Assembly: GCF_014202415.1 (NCBI RefSeq)
Contig: NZ_JACHGR010000002.1
Span: forward strand, 62,001-126,000
Source of the DNA: Tolumonas osonensis
GTDB lineage: Bacteria > Pseudomonadota > Gammaproteobacteria > Enterobacterales > Aeromonadaceae
Length of the DNA stretch: 64,000 nucleotides
Direction: 5' to 3'
Shown here: piece by piece, positions 48,146-56,716 of the stretch
Layout of the letters: each line of letters begins with the position of its first letter
How positions within the stretch are numbered: position 1 is the stretch's first letter
Notes under the pieces: generated by a model
Database searches by the model: none
What the model saw: the letters and a program-made list of their open reading frames with translations, nothing else
Told to the model about the DNA's origin: nothing
Made by a program: the position numbers and the translations under genes

Positions 48146-48379
48146 ATGTTGAATGGCTCAGTCTTTGTCTCAAATAAAACACAGGCAGTGCGTCTGCCGG
48201 TCGAAGCTCGTTTCCCTGATGACGTGAAGAAAGTGGTGATCCGCATTGTGGGAAATGAGCGGATTCTTACACCAGTTGAAAACACCTGGGATAGCTTTTT
48301 TCTGGGTGATGCGCAGGTGTCAGATGATTTCATGGCTGAACGTGCAACCCAGCATCAGCCAGAACGGGAATCATTCTGA
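48146..48379 (+). CDS. vapB: VapB-type antitoxin
   Basis: 77 residues from the ATG at 48146, preceded by AACAGGAGATCGCT. The N-terminal SpoVT/AbrB-like DNA-binding fold reads GSVFVSNKTQAVRLPVEARF followed by KKVVIRIVGNERILTP, and the tail (SFFLGDAQVSDDFMAERA) is the toxin-neutralising segment. It neutralises VapC and represses the operon. The stop shares one base with the vapC start. Confidence 0.92.
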   Translation: MLNGSVFVSNKTQAVRLPVEARFPDDVKKVVIRIVGNERILTPVENTWDSFFLGDAQVSDDFMAERATQHQPERESF

Positions 48380-48777
48380 TGCTGAAATACATGCTCGATA
48401 CCAACATTTGTATCTATGTCATCAAGCGCAGACCTTTAGAGGCACTGGCAAAATTTAATGAGAATGCGGGGGCGCTTTGTATCTCATCAATCACGATGGC
48501 TGAGCTTTATCACGGCGCGGAGAAAAGTGAGCAGCGTGCACGCAATCTGACTATCGTTGAAGACTTCATCTCTCGCCTTGAGGTGCTGAGTTATGGTGAA
48601 AAAGCTGCCTCGCATTATGGCGAGATCCGTGCTGATTTAGAGAAAAAAGGCACCATCATCGGGGTGAACGATCTGCATATTGCCGCGCATGCCCGTAGTG
48701 AAGCGCTAATTCTGGTGAGTAATAATCTGAAAGAATTCGAGCGTGTTGAAGGCTTACGAAGCTGTAATTGGGTATAG
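48379..48777 (+). CDS. vapC: VapC toxin, PIN-domain tRNA(fMet) endonuclease type
   Basis: 132 residues, PIN fold. Acidic residues Asp7 (YMLDTNICIYVIK), Glu42 (TMAELYHGAEKS) and Asp98 (GVNDLHIAAHA) are intact; the fourth position is Asn (LVSNNLKEFERVEGL), as is usual in the enterobacterial VapC branch that cuts initiator tRNA. When free of VapB it stops translation. Located next to the hydrogenase operon, but nothing links them functionally. Confidence 0.93.
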   Translation: MLKYMLDTNICIYVIKRRPLEALAKFNENAGALCISSITMAELYHGAEKSEQRARNLTIVEDFISRLEVLSYGEKAASHYGEIRADLEKKGTIIGVNDLHIAAHARSEALILVSNNLKEFERVEGLRSCNWV

Positions 48778-48805
48778 ATTTCAGCATATGGGATGAATTT
48801 CTGTG

Positions 48806-48844
48806 TTCATAGACATCCAGTCTAGTTGAAAGGATGTCTATGAA
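48806..48844. repeat. 13-bp perfect inverted repeat
   Basis: TTCATAGACATCC and GGATGTCTATGAA separated by 13 bases, in the gap after vapC. No T run follows on either strand, so it is not an ordinary terminator. Confidence 0.6.
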
Positions 48845-48853
48845 TCACACAAA

Positions 48854-49045
48854 TCATTTCTGGTTTGACCCAGAGCGACTTTTCTTTTCTTGATGCACTT
48901 GGTCGTCTTCGTTCGCCACCCAGTGTTCATTTGGATCAAATTTGGTATCGCACAGATCAATCGTAAATCCCATTTCTTCCACTTCTTCCAAAGTCAGGTC
49001 ATCAGCTAACTTAGTAACATCGCCAGCTTTGTTGTGTAGTTCCAT
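48854..49045 (-). CDS. small hypothetical protein
   Basis: 63 residues from the ATG at 49045, which has an excellent GGAGGCAAGTT ribosome-binding site; the frame extends 12 codons further without one. Acidic centre (LADDLTLEEVEEMGFTIDLC) and charged C-terminus (QEKKSRSGSNQK). No signal peptide or membrane helix. No family recognised. It stands alone between vapC and the GGDEF gene. Confidence 0.6.
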   Translation of the reverse strand: MELHNKAGDVTKLADDLTLEEVEEMGFTIDLCDTKFDPNEHWVANEDDQVHQEKKSRSGSNQK

Positions 49046-49164
49046 AACTTGCCTCCACCATGGTGACTTGTCTCGTAACAAGTATAGTTCGATGGTATTT
49101 ATTCCGCTTTGTTGATCCCCAAAAAGATATTCAAGAAATGAATGACTGGATATGGAATCTCTTG

Positions 49165-50385
49165 TCAGGCTATAACCACTTGGTTTTTGCCTTTTTCTCT
49201 TGCTTGATATAGCGCTTTGTCTGCCTCTGATAACAGTGATTCTTCCTTTTTTATTGATGTGACGTTATCTGCAGTGGATATACCCATACTCACTGTTACA
49301 GAAAACGACTCATCCACGGAACCAAGTTTAAGTTTTGAGATGGCACGACGAATACGCTCCGCTACAATCATCGCGCCGGTAGCATCGGTATCATCTAAAA
49401 CAATCAGAAACTCTTTTCTATCGTACCGACCGACGTTGTCATATTTCCGGAGATGATGGACTATTGTTTTAGCAACCTGCTGCAGAACAGCGTCGCTCAC
49501 AATATGACCATATATATCATTAATGGCCTTGAAGTTATCTACATCGACCATGATCACGGATACAGGCGTTTTCTTACGCACACCTGCATGCAGATTTTTC
49601 CCCAGGAATTCCATGATAGTTCCGCGGTGATAAACACCGGTCAACACGTCACGACAGGCCTGTTCTCTGAGTAAGGCCATTGCGTCGGCAAGACTATGGT
49701 TGAGCTCGTATACCTGCTGATAAAGTCGGCTTCTCTCAATAAGAAGCGACACTTGCTGAGCGATATAAACAAATATTTTCTGATGTATATCACGATAAGT
49801 ATTCTTTTCCAGACTGGAGAAGAAAATAAATCCAATGGTTTTTCCGTTAGCAACCAGAGGACAGGTCAAGCTTGATTGCGTCCCCTCGGCGATCATCAAT
49901 CTGGTTGAGTTTGACTTGGGGTGATCCCCCAGATATTCCTCCAAATCGTTCAGGATCCTGGGCTGTTTTGTTTGGGCGATGAGGTCCAGACTACTGCCTG
50001 TCAGCGGGGCTGAAAATCCACGGGCAAGCTGGATGTTTTCTTGATAATTGGTTTTTACCCAATGAGTGATGACCTCATTACCATCATCGGATATCAGCGC
50101 ACAGCCGATTCGATCATAAGGTATCAGGTCCTGGAAGGCATGATAGATCCGGTCAATAACGTCAGAGAGGAGACTACCATTGCTGATTTCAGTGGATATT
50201 TCATGAAGCTTATTAATCTCCCGAAACCGTTGATCAATCCATGCGCTAAGCTCTATCAGGTCATTTTCAAAATCACGTAAATGGCTATCAGTGGTGGAGG
50301 CAGGGAAGGAGATAAAAAAATCACCGTCTTTCATCTTCCGGATTGCGTTTTTGTATAAGGCTAGGCGATCTTCTGGTTGCATCAT
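49165..50385 (-). CDS. GAF-GGDEF protein with degenerate GGDEF motif
   Basis: 406 residues. A GAF domain spans roughly residues 60-215 (LIPYDRIGCALISDDGNEVI, SSLTCPLVANGKTIGFIFFS). The GGDEF domain begins near 240 (DVLTGVYHRGTIMEFLGKNL, VIMVDVDNFKAINDIYGHIV). The active-site loop reads DRKEF (codons at 49408-49422) instead of GG(D/E)EF, so cyclase activity is unlikely. The inhibitory RxxD site (RKYD) just before it is kept. No transmembrane segment. Probably a c-di-GMP or other ligand sensor and not a synthase. Confidence 0.85.
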   Translation of the reverse strand: MMQPEDRLALYKNAIRKMKDGDFFISFPASTTDSHLRDFENDLIELSAWIDQRFREINKLHEISTEISNGSLLSDVIDRIYHAFQDLIPYDRIGCALISDDGNEVITHWVKTNYQENIQLARGFSAPLTGSSLDLIAQTKQPRILNDLEEYLGDHPKSNSTRLMIAEGTQSSLTCPLVANGKTIGFIFFSSLEKNTYRDIHQKIFVYIAQQVSLLIERSRLYQQVYELNHSLADAMALLREQACRDVLTGVYHRGTIMEFLGKNLHAGVRKKTPVSVIMVDVDNFKAINDIYGHIVSDAVLQQVAKTIVHHLRKYDNVGRYDRKEFLIVLDDTDATGAMIVAERIRRAISKLKLGSVDESFSVTVSMGISTADNVTSIKKEESLLSEADKALYQAREKGKNQVVIA

Positions 50386-50599
50386 CTGAAATCCTTTTTA
50401 TAACGTTTAGAATATAACGTGTTGGATTTTATGAAATAAAAGCTACCGTATGACGCATTCTATGATGATCGGTGAGAGTTAAGACTTGAGTGCGTCTTGA
50501 AGATATAAGGTAGGTGAGCATATGGATAGAAGCAACGAATTTCTCAATTGAGGATGATCAAGGTCAACAATTTTTTGTATAGCTCTCCTCAAGGTATAA

Positions 50600-50627
50600 A
50601 ACACAAAACGGGCCCCTCAGGGCCCGT
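50600..50627 (-). terminator. terminator of the GH3 gene
   Basis: ACGGGCCC/GGGCCCGT perfect 8-bp stem with a 4-base loop (50608-50627); the minus strand continues TTTGTGTTTT. It lies 10 bp beyond the stop of the GH3 gene. Confidence 0.8.
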
Positions 50628-50636
50628 CTCACTCCA

Positions 50637-53033
50637 TTACTCAGATACAGTCGTGAATGATGCCGCATCAACGCCATCCGGCAGGGCCAGGGCGCCTGCG
50701 GTGGTACCGCTGACACGGATCTCTTTTGCTACCGTGAAGGTTACCGGTGCTACATCGGATACATCAGACGATGGACTGACGTAGGCTTTATAGGTACCGG
50801 GTTCAACAATCCACGCATTGGATGATGGATCAAAGCTTGCCAGGATTTTGGCAGGGATAGTGAACGTCAGTTTTTCAGCGGAACCGGCGCTCAGCTCACT
50901 GGTTTTGGCAAAGGCTTTCAGCTCGATAGTTGGTTTTTTCAGCTTCACTTCCGGCGCTGAAATATAAACCTGTGCGGCTTCCTTACCGGCAACGCTGCCG
51001 CTGTTGGTAATTGTGGCTGTCAGCGTTATGCTGCCTGCGGCACCTTTGGCATCCAGTGTATTGTCAGTAACTGCCGCATTGGCATAACTGAAATCGGTGT
51101 AGGACAAACCATATCCGAACGGATAGGAAACAGCTTTATCAAAGCTGCTGAAGTAACGATAACCAACGTAGATACCTTCGTTGTAGTAGATATCGTTTGG
51201 CTTGCCATCACCGTCCGTATCAACACCTGGGAAGGTTGCGGATGACGGTACGTCGTTGTAGCTGGCCGGGAAGGTTTGCGCCAGTTTACCACTCGGGTTC
51301 ACGTCGCCGGACAGAACATCTGCAATCGCGTTCCCTGTGTCCTGACCACCCATATAGGCTAACAGGATGCCATCCACTTCGTTTTTCCATGAATTGGTAT
51401 CAATGACGCCGTTGACGTTCAGCACAACCACCACTTTTTTATCTTGTGCATGGAACGCGGCAGCCACTTTCTCAATTAATGCGGCTTCGTTCGCACTCAG
51501 CAGATAATCGCCTTCGGTAGAGGCTCTGTCGGCACCTTCACCCGCCTGGCGGCCGATATTGATAACCGCCACATCTTCACTGAGCGCAGACGCAGTGATC
51601 AGATCAGTTAGCGCCTGATTATCAGTCACGGATGCTTCAGCACAGGTGTAGTAGCCCGCCGCACCGAACTGACCGGCATGGTAGACCTTGTTTGCCTCAT
51701 AGAACTCGCTGTAATAGGTCTCCAGATCCGTGTTGACCGTAAATTTATTCGCCAGACCCTGCGCAATGGAAACAGTGTAGGCTGCGTTGACGTCACCACT
51801 GCCGGTACCGCCTTTGTAGGTCGCAATCTGGTTCACACCAAAAGAGGCCACTTTTTGAGAAGCGGCGGCAATCGGCAGGGCAGATTCATTTCGCAATAAC
51901 ACCATACCTTCTGTGGCAGCGGTTCTTGCCAGCACCGCATGGGCATTCAGATCCGGGTTATTTGAAAAGACATAATGATTGTAAGAAGGGGATTTCTGCA
52001 CTTGCGTCAGAATATGAACCACGTTTTCGTTCAGTTGCGCTTCGGTTAAATCACCGCTGTCCATGGATGCCTGCAGGTTATCTTTCTGTCCGCCCGGTTC
52101 GATCAGATCATTACCGGCATTCAGTTGCGCGGCGGCAGAGCTGGCATCATTGCGCACATTACCGGCAAACCAGTCGGACATCACCAGACCGGAGAAGCCC
52201 CATTCATCACGCAGGATACTGGTGACGGTATCACGGCGCTGGTTAACATAAGTTCCGTTCGCCTTGTTGTAAGAGGTCATCACCGCCCATGGTTGCGCTT
52301 CATCCACGGCGATCTGGAAACCACGCAGATAGATTTCACGGAAGGTGCGGGGCTCGCCGATAGAATTGATCGAGTTGCGGTTAGTTTCGGAGTTATTACC
52401 AAAATAGTGTTTGATAGTGGTGCCAACCCCGTTTGATTCAACGCCGTTCACCATGGCCGCGCCGATTCTGCCGGTCACTAACGGGTCTTCGGAATAATAT
52501 TCAAAGTTACGACCGTTCAGCGGGTTGCGCTGAATATTCATGCCCGGTGCCAGCAGAATATCAACACCGTATTCTTTGATTTCTTCACCGACCGCTTTAC
52601 CCACCTGTTCAATCAATGTGGTGTCCCAGGTAGACGCCAGCAGGGAACCGATTGGCCAGGCAGTCGCATAATACGTACCGCTATCACCATCGCGGGTGCC
52701 TGAAATACGCAATCCGGCCGGGCCATCCGCCAGTTTAATCGCAGGAATATCCAGCTTGTCGTTTTTAACCCCGTTAATATAACCAGCAACGCCGGATACA
52801 TTATTCTCAAGATTGATTGGTGTACCGCCCATGCCCGGCCCGGACGCAATGTCCAGTTTCTCACTGGTGGTCATCTGGGCGACCATGCTCTCGGCCAATG
52901 ATTTGTAATAGTTATCGTCTTTTACGGTTGTCGCTGTTTTGTCAGAAGAGTCGTCATTACAGGCGGTAATTCCCGCCATCGCAACCAGCACCGCCATGGA
53001 GACAATTTTCAATCTTGGTTTGAAATCACTCAT
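50637..53033 (-). CDS. exported glycoside hydrolase family 3 lipoprotein (beta-glucosidase-like)
   Basis: 798 residues. A lipoprotein signal (VSMAVLVAMAGITAC) is followed by a low-complexity linker. The GH3 N-terminal barrel shows LADGPAGLRISGTRDGD, LLAPGMNIQRNPLNGRNFEY and the nucleophile Asp in FSGLVMSDWFAGN; the GH3 C domain has GRQAGEGADRASTEGDYLLS, and a fibronectin-III-like domain ends the protein. It hydrolyses beta-linked glucosides or xylosides outside the inner membrane. AAAGGAATAAG precedes the start. Divergent from an AraC-type gene, its probable activator. Confidence 0.9.
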   Translation of the reverse strand: MSDFKPRLKIVSMAVLVAMAGITACNDDSSDKTATTVKDDNYYKSLAESMVAQMTTSEKLDIASGPGMGGTPINLENNVSGVAGYINGVKNDKLDIPAIKLADGPAGLRISGTRDGDSGTYYATAWPIGSLLASTWDTTLIEQVGKAVGEEIKEYGVDILLAPGMNIQRNPLNGRNFEYYSEDPLVTGRIGAAMVNGVESNGVGTTIKHYFGNNSETNRNSINSIGEPRTFREIYLRGFQIAVDEAQPWAVMTSYNKANGTYVNQRRDTVTSILRDEWGFSGLVMSDWFAGNVRNDASSAAAQLNAGNDLIEPGGQKDNLQASMDSGDLTEAQLNENVVHILTQVQKSPSYNHYVFSNNPDLNAHAVLARTAATEGMVLLRNESALPIAAASQKVASFGVNQIATYKGGTGSGDVNAAYTVSIAQGLANKFTVNTDLETYYSEFYEANKVYHAGQFGAAGYYTCAEASVTDNQALTDLITASALSEDVAVINIGRQAGEGADRASTEGDYLLSANEAALIEKVAAAFHAQDKKVVVVLNVNGVIDTNSWKNEVDGILLAYMGGQDTGNAIADVLSGDVNPSGKLAQTFPASYNDVPSSATFPGVDTDGDGKPNDIYYNEGIYVGYRYFSSFDKAVSYPFGYGLSYTDFSYANAAVTDNTLDAKGAAGSITLTATITNSGSVAGKEAAQVYISAPEVKLKKPTIELKAFAKTSELSAGSAEKLTFTIPAKILASFDPSSNAWIVEPGTYKAYVSPSSDVSDVAPVTFTVAKEIRVSGTTAGALALPDGVDAASFTTVSE

Positions 53034-53307
53034 GTCTTATTCCTTTAATCGATTCAGCATGCTTTAATTCTTATCAAATACCGTGTGACGAGTTATCTGC
53101 CAAAGCGGAACTCATCCCGTCATCAAAATAACGGCATGCTTACCGAATTAATTGGCGTTCGGGTGCAATGATTTTGCATCCAGGGGCAGTGTTAAGATTA
53201 TGTGAAGCCGACGCGACATTTACACTTCGTTACATGTCTGAACATAATATGATTCATATACTCCATCCCATGAACGAACCGGAATACTGAATAGTTAGGG
53301 TGAGGAT

Positions 53308-54327
53308 ATGACCAGAAGCGTTTCCAATATCATCATGCGAAATGTGCTTAACCGATTGAAAAATGATGGTATTAATCCAAAACCGATTATTGATTATTGC
53401 GGCATATCCGATTACGAAATAGAAAAATTGAACGGCCGTATTCCGGAAAGCAAACATTATCGTTTCATGCTGAAAGCCAATCAGTATATTGAACCGATTA
53501 ATGAAATATTTCTGGAAAAGGTGATAGAACGCTCCTTTCGGAATTTTCCCGACTTTATCAGTATTTGTCTGAATGAAGAAACAGCAGAAAATGCACTTGA
53601 TGTTTTCATGCGATATCGGGTGATTATAGGCAATTGCGATAATATTCTGAAAACGGAAAGCTTTAATAAAAAAAGGTTTGAATATGTTAATATGGGGCCG
53701 GAACAACTTGGAGCTACGCAGGCGATACATAATTTTATCATGATCTACAGTATAGCGAAAAGCTATCAGCATGATTTGAGTGTCGAGATCGGATTTATAG
53801 GAAAACCAAGGTCAAAATCATTTCTTCTGGATGATTTCTTCAAGACTAAATGTCTGTGGGGGCAGGAAAGCAATTATATCTGTTTTAAATATGCGGATAT
53901 CAGCATCTCATCGGGTATATATAATCCCACGTTACATATCTTGCAGGAAAATCGGTTAAATGAGATATGTTCTGAACTGGAATTAACAGATAGATTCTCC
54001 TCATTAATAAAAGACATGATTAAGAAATCCATTTCTGAAGATCAATATACCAACGATCATGGCGTACTCGATCACATCTGTAACACGTTAAATATCAGCA
54101 GATGGACTCTGAACAGACGATTACAGAATGAAAGCGCATCGTTTTTGTCACTGCTAAAAGATGTGAAAGTGAAGGAGTCGTGCCGGTTATTAACAGAATC
54201 TGCCTATTCGATACAGGAAATCGGCGATTACATGGGCTTTTCATCGCAAAGTGTATTCAGCCGCTTCTTTAAATCGCATGTATCGGTCAGCCCGATGACT
54301 TTCCGGGCACAGCATAAAAATCAATAA
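53308..54327 (+). CDS. AraC-family transcriptional regulator
   Basis: 339 residues of the OruR/ArgR-like AraC subgroup with an N-terminal ligand-binding domain (Arabinose_bd-like, about 20-200) and a C-terminal double HTH (about 240-335): CNTLNISRWTLNRRLQNESA and IQEIGDYMGFSSQSVFSRFF with KSHVSVSPMTFR. GTGAGGAT lies upstream of the ATG. Divergent from the GH3 gene across 274 bp, so control of it is likely. Effector unknown; a glycoside or sugar is the obvious guess. Confidence 0.87.
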   Translation: MTRSVSNIIMRNVLNRLKNDGINPKPIIDYCGISDYEIEKLNGRIPESKHYRFMLKANQYIEPINEIFLEKVIERSFRNFPDFISICLNEETAENALDVFMRYRVIIGNCDNILKTESFNKKRFEYVNMGPEQLGATQAIHNFIMIYSIAKSYQHDLSVEIGFIGKPRSKSFLLDDFFKTKCLWGQESNYICFKYADISISSGIYNPTLHILQENRLNEICSELELTDRFSSLIKDMIKKSISEDQYTNDHGVLDHICNTLNISRWTLNRRLQNESASFLSLLKDVKVKESCRLLTESAYSIQEIGDYMGFSSQSVFSRFFKSHVSVSPMTFRAQHKNQ

Positions 54328-54414
54328 GATATTTCTACGCTCCGTTACAGTGGCTGATTTGACGGGGTGGTGTACCCATGATACTTTCAAAGTTCTCAAC
54401 TTAAAGGTAACTGC

Positions 54415-54825
54415 GTGTACTTAATGGATAAACTCAAGTGGTTCATCATCGCGTTCGTCCTCGGACTGACGTTGTGTGCCCATGCGTTTTATCCGGCTAA
54501 AATTGAGTTGTCTTCATCTGTCTCTCATTCGGCGTCGCAACAGCTTTTGGAAAACGGCGATTCTTTTAAGTTCATCGCCAGTAATCAGCAGTTAAGATTA
54601 CGTCTGTCTTCCGTGGTCAGCGATGACGATGACACATCTGATCCGGTTCTCTTTGATTTAATCAAAACCTGGGGCGGGGACGTGCTTGCGCTGTTCCTTG
54701 CCGGGTTGATATGGCTGATTCTCCCGTTACGCCATCAATCCAGCTCAGGTGCATTTGCCCGCTTCCCGGCAAATTACTGGAATCCTAAACACCTCCAATT
54801 CCGTTTTTCTCATTCCGGAAACTGA
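54415..54825 (+). CDS. small exported/membrane protein preceding secDF
   Basis: 136 residues from a GTG with AAAGG seven bases upstream; an ATG at 54424 is the alternative. MDKLKWFIIAFVLGLTLCAHA is a classic signal peptide with an AHA cleavage site. A second hydrophobic segment (VLALFLAGLIWLILPL) lies near residue 100 and a basic/aromatic tail follows (FARFPANYWNPKHLQFRF). No family recognised. It sits 75 bp before secD in the same direction. In Vibrio an exported arrest peptide, VemP, controls a secDF pair from this position; whether this protein is an analogue is speculation. Confidence 0.65.
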   Translation: MYLMDKLKWFIIAFVLGLTLCAHAFYPAKIELSSSVSHSASQQLLENGDSFKFIASNQQLRLRLSSVVSDDDDTSDPVLFDLIKTWGGDVLALFLAGLIWLILPLRHQSSSGAFARFPANYWNPKHLQFRFSHSGN

Positions 54826-54900
54826 TTTTTTCTCACCCAAAGTCTATTTACCGATCTATGCCTAATTTTTTCCGGCGTAGCGATTATTTCATTTTTGAAT

Positions 54901-56715
54901 ATGAATCAGACCATGATGAAGAAAAATACAGGTTTCATCAGAAACCGGATGAGCAAGTGGCAATACGCCATTCTTGCCTTGATATTTATTACATTCAGTT
55001 TTTATTCAATGCCTACCTTTTTCGGGGAAAGACCGGCGCTGGGCTTACATTACGCGCAGGCATGGGGCGGGAAAGATAAAACCATTCTGCAGGACAATCA
55101 GGTATCTCCCGATACCGTGATCCAGTCCGGGGAAAAAACATTACTGGTTTTTTCTTCACAAACCGATCAGCAGCGTGCTAAACAGCTATTGGAACTTAAT
55201 GGCTATGACAGCAGTGCGCTGACGCTGGAATACTTCTCCGATTCTCCGGCCTGGATGCAATCGCTGGGTGCAGCACCGATCCGGTTAGGGCTCGATCTCA
55301 GAGGGGGATCGCAGCTACTGATGGGCGTGGATACCGACTTCATTATCCAGAGTCATATCCGTAATTTTGCCGATACCTTACGCACGCAGTTTAAAAAGGA
55401 AAAACTGCGGGGAAGTACCATAGCGACAGGTGATGATGAGGTGGTCATTACCTTATCGGCGGAACAGGAAATGGCGCCCTGGCTAAAAATAATACGCCAG
55501 GAAACAGCAGGACAAACCAACACCTGGCTTTCTCAGCGTGAGGATAACCGGATTGTGCTCAGATTAAATGAAACCGAGCGCAATACCCTGATCAATAACG
55601 GGGTGACGCAGAACCTTTCCATTCTGAAAAAACGAATCAATGAACTCGGCATCGTGGAAGCGTCTGTGCAACGTCAGGGACAGAATGGCATCCGCATCGA
55701 GTTGCCCGGGGTGCATAACCCGAAACAGGCAAAAGATGTGATTGGTGCCACCGCGTCGCTGGCTTTTTATCAGGTCAGCGACAGAGGTAGTTACACACTT
55801 CAGGATAAATCGGACCGAACCATCAGCATGATGCGGGAACCCGTGCTCAGCGGGGAACATATCGTGGATGCACGAGCAGGCTCCGATGAAATGGGTCGTC
55901 CGCAAGTCAGTATTGTGCTGGATAAAACCGGTGGCGACAAAATGAACTGGTATAGCCGGAACAATGTCGGTCAGGCCATGTCGACGGTGTTTACCGAATA
56001 TAAAAATGCGCCAGATGGTTCGCTCAAAGCCAATAGCCAGGTGATTAACGTCGCCACGATACAGACAACATTAGGCAATCAGTTCCGGATCACGGGGCTT
56101 GATAATCTGGCAGAAGCGCAGGAACTGTCCATGTTATTGCGGGCTGGTGCACTGACGGCGCCACTGAAAATACTGGAAGAACGTTCGATAGGGCCGACCC
56201 TGGGGACGGAAAACATCAAAGCCGGTTTCACCGCATTGGCATTTGGCATGGCCGGCATGATGCTGTTCATGTTGATCTGGTACCGCCGCTTTGGCTGGGT
56301 AGCAATTGCCGGGCTGGTCATCAATTTACTGATGCAGGTTGGTTTACTGGCGCTCTTGCCGGGGGCCGTGTTGACGTTACCCGGTATCGCCGGACTGGTG
56401 CTCACCGTGGGTATGGCGGTCGATACCAATGTTCTGATCTTTGAGCGGATAAAGGATCGTTTACGCGAAGGCGGCACCCTGGCCAATGCGATCAACTTTG
56501 GCTACCGCTCGGCGTTTGTCACCATTTTTGACGCCAACATCACCACGCTGATCAGCGCTGTCGTGCTTTACAGCATCGGCTCCGGCCCGCTGCAAGGCTT
56601 TGCCATTACGCTGATCCTGGGTCTCATCTCGAGCATGGTGACCGGTGTCTGGGGAACCAGAGCCATCATCAATCCTATCTGGGGAAGAAGTTCCCTCAAA
56701 TTGCTGCGGGTATAA
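54901..56715 (+). CDS. secD: protein translocase subunit SecD (second-copy type)
   Basis: 604 residues from the ATG at 54901; TTG 54895 and internal ATGs to 54949 are possible, as no Shine-Dalgarno is clear. Six helices with a large periplasmic P1 region. Motifs: RLGLDLRGGSQLLMGVD, LKKRINELGIVEASVQRQG, GLVLTVGMAVDTNVLIFER carrying the coupling Asp, and TIFDANITTLISAVVLYSIG with GSGPLQGFAITL. Uses the ion gradient to pull proteins out on the periplasmic side. No yajC or tgt is nearby, unlike the housekeeping secDF locus, so this is probably an additional copy. Confidence 0.92.
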   Translation: MNQTMMKKNTGFIRNRMSKWQYAILALIFITFSFYSMPTFFGERPALGLHYAQAWGGKDKTILQDNQVSPDTVIQSGEKTLLVFSSQTDQQRAKQLLELNGYDSSALTLEYFSDSPAWMQSLGAAPIRLGLDLRGGSQLLMGVDTDFIIQSHIRNFADTLRTQFKKEKLRGSTIATGDDEVVITLSAEQEMAPWLKIIRQETAGQTNTWLSQREDNRIVLRLNETERNTLINNGVTQNLSILKKRINELGIVEASVQRQGQNGIRIELPGVHNPKQAKDVIGATASLAFYQVSDRGSYTLQDKSDRTISMMREPVLSGEHIVDARAGSDEMGRPQVSIVLDKTGGDKMNWYSRNNVGQAMSTVFTEYKNAPDGSLKANSQVINVATIQTTLGNQFRITGLDNLAEAQELSMLLRAGALTAPLKILEERSIGPTLGTENIKAGFTALAFGMAGMMLFMLIWYRRFGWVAIAGLVINLLMQVGLLALLPGAVLTLPGIAGLVLTVGMAVDTNVLIFERIKDRLREGGTLANAINFGYRSAFVTIFDANITTLISAVVLYSIGSGPLQGFAITLILGLISSMVTGVWGTRAIINPIWGRSSLKLLRV

Positions 56716-56716
56716 C

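Noticed and set aside
48040-48333. 97-codon minus-strand frame opposite vapB
   Set aside because: Antisense shadow of vapB, which has a proper ribosome-binding site, operator and partner toxin.
54415-54825. Direct identification of the small protein as VemP
   Set aside because: Position and signal peptide fit, but the known arrest sequence is not recognisable, so it is listed only as a hypothesis.
54858-55079. 73-codon frame overlapping the start of secD
   Set aside because: It overlaps secD in another frame, lacks a ribosome-binding site and has no family resemblance; could only matter if translational coupling to secD were shown.
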